5,938 bases of DNA from Acidilobaceae archaeon (lineage in GTDB: Archaea > Thermoproteota > Thermoprotei_A > Sulfolobales > Acidilobaceae), in assembly GCA_026985435.1 (NCBI GenBank), contig JALSQL010000001.1:1-5938 (forward strand). The letters run 5' to 3'. The notes beneath the pieces are model-generated. The model saw nothing but the letters and a program-made list of their open reading frames with translations. It was not told the origin of the DNA and ran no database searches. Shown here in pieces: positions 1 through 4,900 of the stretch (position 1 is the stretch's first letter; the number at the start of each line of letters is the position of its first letter). The translations under genes were made by a program, and so were the position numbers.

Positions 1-126
1 GTCGGAGCCTGGGGTATGGGCGTGGAGAGGCTGGCCGCCGCCTACTACGGCCTGAGGGACATCAGGATGCTCTACACCCGGGACTACTCCTACCTCAGGT
101 CGGCCCCCGCTAGGAGGAGGTGGTAG
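1..126 (+). CDS. pheS: Phenylalanyl-tRNA synthetase alpha subunit, C-terminal end (partial)
   Basis: Only the last 41 codons are present; the gene enters from the left edge and stops at TAG 124-126. The peptide contains class II aminoacyl-tRNA synthetase motif 3 (GAWGMGVERLA), whose arginine contacts ATP, followed by the usual archaeal PheS ending with a DIRMLYTRD segment and a basic tail (ARRRW). PheS is the catalytic subunit of the cytoplasmic (alpha-beta)2 enzyme that charges tRNA-Phe with phenylalanine. pheT follows immediately and its ribosome site lies inside the last pheS codons, so the two should be co-translated. Identity is firm because motif 3 and the pheT neighbour agree; nothing can be said about the missing N-terminal part. 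Confidence 0.93.
   Translation, partial: VGAWGMGVERLAAAYYGLRDIRMLYTRDYSYLRSAPARRRW
115..122 (+). promoter_or_regulatory. Ribosome binding site that decides the pheT start
   Basis: AGGAGGTG matches the complement of the archaeal 16S rRNA 3' end (CACCUCCU). It ends six bases before GTG 129, an ideal spacing. An upstream in-frame GTG at 120 lies inside this element, so it cannot be served by it and is a poor start. The site sits within the last codons of pheS, which points to translational coupling. Confidence 0.75.
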
Positions 127-128
127 TA

Positions 129-1808
129 GTGCCGGTGCTCAGGTTTAGGGCTGAGAGGCTGGCCCGCCTCGTGGGGCTCGACGACCCCTCCGACCTTGAG
201 GAGGTGGCGTTCAAGCTCAAGGGGGAGGCGGAGTGGGGCGAGGAGGGCTACGTTTACATAGAGCTGAACCCCGACAGGCCCGACATGTACATAGGGGAGG
301 GCTTCGCCCGCGCCGCCCGGGGGCTCCTGGGCCTAGCGGCGGGCTACCAGCGCCCCGAGACCGTCGAGTCGGGTGTCGAGGTCAGGGCTGGGAGGGTGGC
401 GTCGAGGCCCTACGTGGCGGCCGCCGTCGTGTACAACGTCAACGTTGACGGGGAGTACCTGGAGGAGCTGATACAGTTCCAGGAGAAGCTCCACGACACG
501 ATAGGCAGGAGGAGGCGGAAGGCCGCCATAGGCCTGCACGACCTGGCGAAGCTGCCGGACCGCAGGGTCGAGTACGTCGAGGTGAACATACGCGAGGCCG
601 AGATGGAGCCCCTGCACGGCGGCGGCCGCGTGAGCGTGGCCGAGGTCCTCGAGGGGACCGAGCAGGGCCAGCGCTACGGGCGCCTCGCCCTGGCCGGGGA
701 GCGCCACCCGGCCCTCGTGGCTGGGGGCGAGATAATAGCGGTGCCCCCGGTGATAAACTCCGACGTGACCAGGGTGGAGCCCGGCACCCGGGACCTCTTC
801 ATAGACGTGACCGGCACGGACCCAAGGGCTGTGCTCTCGACGCTGGAGGTGCTGGTGGCGGGCCTGGCGGAGAGGCCCGGCGCGAGGGTAGGCCTGGTGA
901 GGCTGGAGGCCCCCGGCATGCCGGGTAGGACTCCGGCGATGGAGTCGAGGGTGCACAGGCTGAGCGCGGCGTGGGCCTCGAGGCTCCTCGGGGTGGAGCT
1001 GGGCCCCGGCGAGCTGGCTAGGCTCCTCGAGCGGGCCAGGCACAACGCGCGCCCCCTAGACTCTGGGGAGGTCGAGGTTGAGGTGCCCCCATACAGGGTG
1101 GACGTGCTGGGCCCGATAGACCTCGTGGAGGACGCTGCCATGATGATGGGCTACGACTCCCTGCAGCCAAGGCTCCCCCAGCTGAGGACCCGCGGGGGCC
1201 TCATGGGGCTAACCCTCCTCGCGAGGGAGTTCAAGAAGCTAGCCGTGGGCCTCGGCTTCACGCAGGTCATGCAGATGGTGCTGGTCAGCCCGAGGGTCGT
1301 CGAGGCCCTCGGCCTCCAGGGGGCGGTGGAGGTCGCGAACCCTGTCCAGGCCGAGTATAGCGTGCTCCGCCCGAGCCTCGCGGCGAGCCTGGTGATGGTC
1401 GCCGCGGAGAACCAGCACGCCGAGAAGCCGGTGAGGGTGTTCGAGGTGGGCGAGGTTGTCTGGCGGGAGGCTGGGAGCGTCTACGAGGAGCTGAGGGCGG
1501 GGCTCGCCGTCCTCGACGAGAGCGTGAGCTTCGAGGACGTGCAGGCGCCGCTATACTCGATCCTAAGGATCCTCGGGGTCCGCTTCACCGCCAGGAGGGC
1601 CGGGGCCCCCTGGGCCATACCCGGCAGGTTCGCCGTGCTGGAGATGGAGGGGGGTGAGAGGCTGGGTTGGATCGGGGAGGTGCACCCGGAGGTGCTGGAG
1701 AGGCTGGGTATAGAGTACCCGCTCGCCCTCGCGGAGGTGAGCCTATCGGCGATAGCCAGCGGGGAGGGGAGGTTCAGGATTCGAGGCCGCGCCACGAGAT
1801 CCCCCTAG
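129..1808 (+). CDS. pheT: Phenylalanyl-tRNA synthetase beta subunit (archaeal type)
   Basis: This is the non-catalytic subunit of cytoplasmic PheRS; it binds tRNA and carries the site that hydrolyses mis-charged Tyr-tRNA-Phe. The product is about 559 residues, the normal short archaeal length, lacking the bacterial N-terminal EMAP and C-terminal anticodon-binding extensions. Seen in order: an N-terminal B1-like segment, a B3/B4 editing region (about 75-255) with VPPVINSDVTRV followed by TRDLFIDVTGTD, a B5 domain (about 275-350) ending DLVEDAAMMMGYD, and a pseudo-catalytic class II core (about 365-540) with NPVQAEYSVLRPSL and RVFEVGEVV. Start GTG 129 is chosen over GTG 120 because of the AGGAGGTG spacing and because it gives MPVLRF, like archaeal relatives. 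The gene overlaps pheS by a few bases if GTG 120 is used and none if 129 is used. Its 3' end also carries the N-terminal reading frame of the cyclohydrolase gene. Confidence 0.95.
   Translation: MPVLRFRAERLARLVGLDDPSDLEEVAFKLKGEAEWGEEGYVYIELNPDRPDMYIGEGFARAARGLLGLAAGYQRPETVESGVEVRAGRVASRPYVAAAVVYNVNVDGEYLEELIQFQEKLHDTIGRRRRKAAIGLHDLAKLPDRRVEYVEVNIREAEMEPLHGGGRVSVAEVLEGTEQGQRYGRLALAGERHPALVAGGEIIAVPPVINSDVTRVEPGTRDLFIDVTGTDPRAVLSTLEVLVAGLAERPGARVGLVRLEAPGMPGRTPAMESRVHRLSAAWASRLLGVELGPGELARLLERARHNARPLDSGEVEVEVPPYRVDVLGPIDLVEDAAMMMGYDSLQPRLPQLRTRGGLMGLTLLAREFKKLAVGLGFTQVMQMVLVSPRVVEALGLQGAVEVANPVQAEYSVLRPSLAASLVMVAAENQHAEKPVRVFEVGEVVWREAGSVYEELRAGLAVLDESVSFEDVQAPLYSILRILGVRFTARRAGAPWAIPGRFAVLEMEGGERLGWIGEVHPEVLERLGIEYPLALAEVSLSAIASGEGRFRIRGRATRSP
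1653..1657 (+). promoter_or_regulatory. Possible ribosome binding site for the upstream mptA start
   Basis: GGTGA, part of the archaeal SD consensus AGGAGGTGATC, lies nine bases before TTG 1667. It falls within pheT coding sequence, and short G-rich motifs are common in this GC-rich DNA, so the evidence is weak. No comparable element sits at a sensible distance before the alternative start GTG 1814. Confidence 0.3.
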
Positions 1809-2620
1809 ACCAGGTGGGCTTCCGGGGCCTGAGGAGGAGGGTCACCATAGCGAGCCCCCTGGGCCCCATACACCTAGACCTAACGATAGACGCCCTGATA
1901 GACCTCGAGCCCACCCGCAGGGGCGCCCACCTCTCGAGGAACGTGGAGGCCCTAGCCGACGCCGCCCTGAGCGCCGGCGGAACCGCCCCCAGCCTCGAGA
2001 GCCTCCTCGACGGGATAGCCAGGGCGCTGCTCGAGAGGCACCCCTACGCCACCAGGGCCTGGGTGAGGGCGGCCATGGTGTACCACGTCGAGGTCGAGGT
2101 GCCCGGGGAGCCGGGCCTCCGGGGGGTGGAGCCCGTGGACGTGGAGGTCTCAGTGTCGAGGAGCCGCGGCGGCGCCTCGGAGTGGAGGGTTCAGGTGGCC
2201 GTGGCGGGCATGAGCGTCTGCCCGAGCGCCGCCTCGACGGTGTCGGAGATGCTGGGCACCCCAAGGGAGGCGAGCCCCAGCCACGCGCAGCGAGTCATAG
2301 TGAGGGGTGCCGTGACCACCCGGGGGAGGATGGTTAGGATCGAGCACATAGCCAGGGCCCTCGCCTCCGCGCCCTCAGCGCCCGCCCTAACCCTACTCAA
2401 GAGGGAGCAGGAGGCCCGGCTTGTACTCCACGCCTTCCGCAACCAGAAGCTAGCCGAGGACATAGCCAGGGACGCCCTCTGCGCCCTCGCCAGGCTCGCG
2501 GGGGGCTGCTGCCCGGAGGCGCTGGTCGAGGTGGAGGTGGACAGTATGGAGAGCATACACCCCCACAACGTCTACGTGAGGAGGGCCGACAGGGCCTCAG
2601 GGATCCTCCCCCTCTGCTAG
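1667..2620 (+). CDS. mptA: GTP cyclohydrolase of the MptA/FolE2 (GCYH-IB) family; start uncertain
   Basis: This enzyme opens the imidazole ring of GTP to give a dihydroneopterin phosphate, the entry step to archaeal pterins and to preQ0/archaeosine for tRNA. Family signatures seen (numbering from 1667): EVQDSRP...LDQVGFRGLRR (35-57), RGAHLSRN (85-92), AGMSVCP with the likely metal-ligand Cys185, SHAQR with His206, LKREQEA (244-250), NQKLAEDIAR (259-268) and the hallmark SMESIHPHN (293-301). The usual CPC motif reads CPS here. The conserved EVQ..P stretch lies inside the pheT 3' end in another frame. The only ATG/GTG/TTG in frame upstream of it is TTG 1667, which has a GGTGA nine bases upstream. 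GTG 1814, six bases after the pheT stop, would avoid the overlap but would delete that stretch. The family call is secure, but whether the product is the cyclic phosphate (MptA) or triphosphate (FolE2) form cannot be read. The 3' end overlaps the convergent acetyltransferase gene. Confidence 0.88.
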   Translation: MDRGGAPGGAGEAGYRVPARPRGGEPIGDSQRGGEVQDSRPRHEIPLDQVGFRGLRRRVTIASPLGPIHLDLTIDALIDLEPTRRGAHLSRNVEALADAALSAGGTAPSLESLLDGIARALLERHPYATRAWVRAAMVYHVEVEVPGEPGLRGVEPVDVEVSVSRSRGGASEWRVQVAVAGMSVCPSAASTVSEMLGTPREASPSHAQRVIVRGAVTTRGRMVRIEHIARALASAPSAPALTLLKREQEARLVLHAFRNQKLAEDIARDALCALARLAGGCCPEALVEVEVDSMESIHPHNVYVRRADRASGILPLC

Positions 2621-3118
2621 GTCGAACTCTATCCTGTAGAGGCTCTCGTACATCCCAACCACGCGGGCCCCAAACTTGAGGGCGAGCCGGTAGGCCGCGA
2701 CGTTGGACGGCATAACGTAGCCGTAGAGCCTCCTGAACCCGCACGCCCTGGCGGCCTCCAGTATGGCCGCCCCGAGGGCGGTGCCGACGCCGGCCCCCTG
2801 GAACTCCTCGAGCACCGCTATCCCCGACTCCGCGCCGCCACCCTCGTCGCCGACGGCCTCGGCGACGCCGACGATCCTGCCGTCGGGCGCCTCGGCCACG
2901 ACGACCACGGCCCTCGAGTTGCGGAGCAGCGAGTCCACGTAAGGGTCGAAGTACCTTATTATGGCGAAGAACCTGGTGTACACAGTCTCCCGGGAGAGGC
3001 TCTCGTAGAACCGTATGAGGGCCTCCCTATCCCTGGAGCACGCCGTCCTTATGAGGAGCCTCACACCCCTAGCCGTGTGGCTCCCGAGGACCTCCCCGCA
3101 CCTGCGGCACCCGGCCAA
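2597..3118 (-). CDS. GNAT-family N-acetyltransferase
   Basis: This is a cytoplasmic acetyl-CoA-dependent acyltransferase of about 173 residues. Seen: an N-terminal alpha-1/2 region with DREALIRFYESLS and YTRFF, the beta-4/alpha-3 acetyl-CoA pyrophosphate loop QGAGVG (about 107-112) within IAVLEEFQGAGVGTALG, and a C-terminal motif B region PSNVAAYRLALKFGA. The SLS..TVYTRFF pattern recalls the archaeal protein acetyltransferase (Pat-like) branch, so a protein lysine or amine substrate is possible, but this is inference. A TTG at 3151 lies inside the presumed TATA box and would precede the transcript, so TTG 3118 is used here, about 10 bases after the predicted transcription start. GTG 3064 is the other option and starts right at the GNAT domain; it would remove a short CRRC-containing leader. 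The 3' end overlaps the mptA 3' end by 24 bases, tail to tail. Confidence 0.85.
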   Translation of the reverse strand: MAGCRRCGEVLGSHTARGVRLLIRTACSRDREALIRFYESLSRETVYTRFFAIIRYFDPYVDSLLRNSRAVVVVAEAPDGRIVGVAEAVGDEGGGAESGIAVLEEFQGAGVGTALGAAILEAARACGFRRLYGYVMPSNVAAYRLALKFGARVVGMYESLYRIEFDLAEGEDP

Positions 3119-3147
3119 CAGGCTTCCCAGCGTAGAGTTGGAGGCCC

Positions 3148-3162
3148 CCAATTTTAACTTGG
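3148..3162. promoter_or_regulatory. Divergent promoter region with TATA-like core in a dyad
   Basis: This is the only AT-rich patch between the divergent genes. CCAA (3148-3151) and TTGG (3159-3162) form inverted arms around TTTTAAC. On the minus strand it reads AAGTTAAAATT, which resembles a BRE plus TATA box, with predicted transcription start near 3128. On the plus strand TTTTAA is centred about 28 bases before GTG 3183, the distance expected for leaderless archaeal transcripts. One TATA core could serve both directions or mainly the minus strand. Assigned by sequence pattern only. Confidence 0.5.
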
Positions 3163-3182
3163 AGACGCGGCGCCGGGGCAGG

Positions 3183-4187
3183 GTGCGCGGCCCCTTGGAG
3201 AGGGCGATACTGAGGATGGTCTACAAGAGGGTCGAGCCGGCCGGGACTGCGAGGTACAGCGTCTCACCCCTAGCCGCCGGCGAGGAGTACACCGTGGAGG
3301 AGTACACGGTCGCCGTGGACTCCCTCATAGTCCAGCCCCCCGGCTCGACCGACGCCTACAGGCACGCGGGCCCCATAGCCGTGGCGCCGGTGCCGTGGAG
3401 GAGGTACTGCAGGTGGCACAGCGGCCCCCTGGACTCGAGGGACGAGCCCTGGACCAGGATATACTGCAACGTGCCCCTACCCGGGGGCCGCTGGGAGTAC
3501 TGCAGGCAGCACAGGAGGAGCGAGAGGTTCCTCTACGACGTCTGCGTCGGGCTACACGGCGAGCAGGCGCTCGAGGCCTGCAGGCTCCTAGACAGCCGGG
3601 TGAAGGCGGAGTACGCCGTCTACCTCCTAGCGCAGCAGGGGGGCCACGTGAAGGTTGGGGTGACGAGGAGGTTCAGGGTGCTGGAGAGGATAGCGGAGCA
3701 GCCACACGCGGCAGCCACGGTCCTGGCGGTCTACACGAGCGCCCTCCAGGCGAGGAGGGCGGAGATAGCAGTCTCCAGGGCGGGCATAGCGAGCGAGCAC
3801 CGCCCACGCTCCAAGTCCAAGCTGCCCCCTCCAGGCCCCGCAGCGGCCGCCATCCACAGAGCCGCCGAGAGGGCTGCCTCTCTGCTGGGAGTAAGCTGGG
3901 ACGGCAGGGTGCTCAGGGTCAGGCCGCCAGCGGGCGAGCCCCCGCCAGCGGGCCGCGCGGCCGACCCCTCGAGGCTCCAGGGGGAGACCCTCGAGGTCGC
4001 GGGCTACTGGGGGGGCCTCATACTAGCATCGCTGCCCAGCCACAGGGTGTGGGTTGACGAGAGGCGGCTACTCCACATGGACTCGCTGCTCCTACCGACG
4101 CCACCCTGGGACGGGGGGCTAACGCTTAACCGCCCCGAACACCCTCGGCCGCGGGGTGCACACCCTGGCCCGCGGGGCTTCACGTAG
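3183..4187 (+). CDS. DUF2797-like Cys/His-rich protein
   Basis: The product is about 334 residues with no signal peptide or membrane segment. The central region resembles DUF2797: a Cys/His cluster (CRWH at 76-79, C95, CRQH at 107-110, C121) that could bind zinc, then a conserved block EYAVYLL (143-149) with KVGVTRRFRVLERIAEQ shortly after. That block also recalls GIY-YIG-like proteins (YVYLL...KVGVTR..R), so a nucleic-acid role is conceivable but unproven. The last third (about 215-334) is Pro/Ala/Gly-rich, with a beta-rich stretch of unknown kind. Start GTG 3183 fits leaderless transcription from the TATA element at 3152-3157; TTG 3195 and ATG 3216 are alternatives, and ATG 3216 is close to where the conserved part begins. 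The open frame extends up to 3015 but would cross the promoter and the acetyltransferase. It overlaps the next gene by 32 bases, implying coupled expression. Confidence 0.72.
   Translation: MRGPLERAILRMVYKRVEPAGTARYSVSPLAAGEEYTVEEYTVAVDSLIVQPPGSTDAYRHAGPIAVAPVPWRRYCRWHSGPLDSRDEPWTRIYCNVPLPGGRWEYCRQHRRSERFLYDVCVGLHGEQALEACRLLDSRVKAEYAVYLLAQQGGHVKVGVTRRFRVLERIAEQPHAAATVLAVYTSALQARRAEIAVSRAGIASEHRPRSKSKLPPPGPAAAAIHRAAERAASLLGVSWDGRVLRVRPPAGEPPPAGRAADPSRLQGETLEVAGYWGGLILASLPSHRVWVDERRLLHMDSLLLPTPPWDGGLTLNRPEHPRPRGAHPGPRGFT
3282..3311 (+). repeat. Tandem 15-bp direct repeat within the DUF2797-like gene
   Basis: Two adjacent 15-base units (3282-3296 and 3297-3311) differ at two third-codon positions and encode EEYTV twice in succession. 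It looks like a small in-frame duplication near the N-terminus. The silent differences suggest it is old enough to have diverged or is maintained at the protein level. Confidence 0.7.
3924..3953 (+). repeat. Two identical 12-base units in a Pro-rich linker
   Basis: CCGCCAGCGGGC occurs at 3924-3935 and again at 3942-3953, offset by 18 bases, so both copies are in the same frame and encode PPAG twice. It marks a low-complexity linker in the C-terminal third of the DUF2797-like protein. Confidence 0.7.
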
Positions 4188-4815
4188 CATAGCCTGGCTG
4201 CGGGGCGACCCCGCCGCCCTGAGGCTGGCAGCTGAGGCCAGGGGGCTCCTGGGCATACAGGGCCTAGCCCTCTACATCCCCGGGGGTCTGGGGCCGGTCA
4301 GGGCTGACGTTGTGGTGGAGCCACTCCCGGGCACGCCGGAGTGGCGCGCCTACAGCACCGTAGAGGTCATGGCCCGCTACAGGGTCTCGCACCCGGACCC
4401 CCTGACGGCCCTCGCCCTGGCAGTCGCGGCGCCGCGGAGGGGGTTCTCGAGGCTCCTGCTCGGCGTGGACCCCGGGGGCACCTGCGCTGGCAGCCTGGTG
4501 GGTGACAGCCTGCTGCTGAGCGTCTTCCGGGCCCCCTGCGCCAGCCTCGGGGAGAAGGCGCTCGACGCCTCCAAGAGGATACCGGCGGGGAGGTTCGAGG
4601 TAATAGTAGGCTCGGGCCCCGGCTTCGAGGAGGCGGCGAGCTCCCTGGCCAGGGCCGGGGTGCCGTTCCGGGTCGCCGACGAGTCCTGGACCACCTCGAG
4701 GCCGTCCCTCTGGGTCCCGCTCCAGGCCCTGGGCGACAGGGACATAGCGGCTGCCGCGACTATAGCGCTGCTAGCGGCGGCAGGCAGAGGCGGGGGGAGG
4801 ACAGTCCACCGCTAG
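4156..4815 (+). CDS. Predicted RNase H-fold protein resembling YqgF/RuvX
   Basis: The product is 219 residues, soluble, without a signal peptide. The first 95 or so residues are not recognised. The C-terminal half looks like a compact RNase H/RuvC-type fold: LLGVDPGGT (101-109) as the first strand with Asp105, a middle strand FEVIVGSGPG (147-156), FRVADESWTTS (171-181) resembling the YqgF motif DERLTT with Glu176, and GDRDIAAAATIALLAA (193-208), which matches the YqgF ending D.AAA.ILL with Asp194 or Asp196. These would supply an Asp-Glu-Asp metal site. YqgF relatives process rRNA or act as resolvase-like nucleases, so nuclease activity is inferred rather than shown. Start GTG 4156 lies inside the end of the DUF2797-like gene (32-base overlap), so the two are probably translationally coupled; no clear SD is seen before it. 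The C-terminus is Gly/Arg-rich. Confidence 0.65.
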   Translation: MHTLARGASRSIAWLRGDPAALRLAAEARGLLGIQGLALYIPGGLGPVRADVVVEPLPGTPEWRAYSTVEVMARYRVSHPDPLTALALAVAAPRRGFSRLLLGVDPGGTCAGSLVGDSLLLSVFRAPCASLGEKALDASKRIPAGRFEVIVGSGPGFEEAASSLARAGVPFRVADESWTTSRPSLWVPLQALGDRDIAAAATIALLAAAGRGGGRTVHR

Positions 4816-4851
4816 GGCGGCGGGCGCCACGTATTTGTACAACTGTCAACG

Positions 4852-4859
4852 CATATATA
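4852..4859 (+). promoter_or_regulatory. TATA-like promoter element, distal
   Basis: CATATATA, preceded by the BRE-like AACG, lies in the AT-rich gap after the RNase H-like gene. A start about 26 bases downstream would fall near 4882. That gives a leader of roughly 19 bases carrying a G-run (4889-4894) six bases before ATG 4901. Pattern-based assignment. Confidence 0.5.
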
Positions 4860-4871
4860 CGACCCCAGCCA

Positions 4872-4879
4872 TTAATATA
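4872..4879 (+). promoter_or_regulatory. TATA-like promoter element, proximal
   Basis: TTAATATA is centred about 26 bases before ATG 4901, which is the spacing of a leaderless archaeal transcript. With the upstream element it makes a tandem pair, so the gene could produce both a leadered and a leaderless message. Pattern-based assignment. Confidence 0.5.
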
Positions 4880-4900
4880 GACTGATCCGGGGGGCTATCT

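Noticed and set aside
333..1141. Long minus-strand open frames opposite pheT
   Set aside because: They mirror the pheT codons in GC-rich DNA, have low-complexity composition and match no family; pheT is clearly the real gene.
2621..2640. Terminator between mptA and the acetyltransferase
   Set aside because: No T-run or stable hairpin followed by T residues is visible; the genes simply overlap.
1842..2744. Several minus-strand open frames opposite mptA
   Set aside because: They are Arg/Pro/Gly/Ser-rich shadows of a well-supported plus-strand gene with family motifs.
3015..3182. N-terminal extension of the DUF2797-like frame back to 3015
   Set aside because: It would run through the promoter patch and antisense to the acetyltransferase start, and the extra residues show no conserved character.
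3395..4057. 220-codon plus-strand frame inside the DUF2797-like gene
   Set aside because: Its product is Gly/Arg/Pro/Gln-rich with no motif, as expected from an out-of-frame reading of high-GC coding DNA, whereas the other frame has conserved DUF2797-like blocks.
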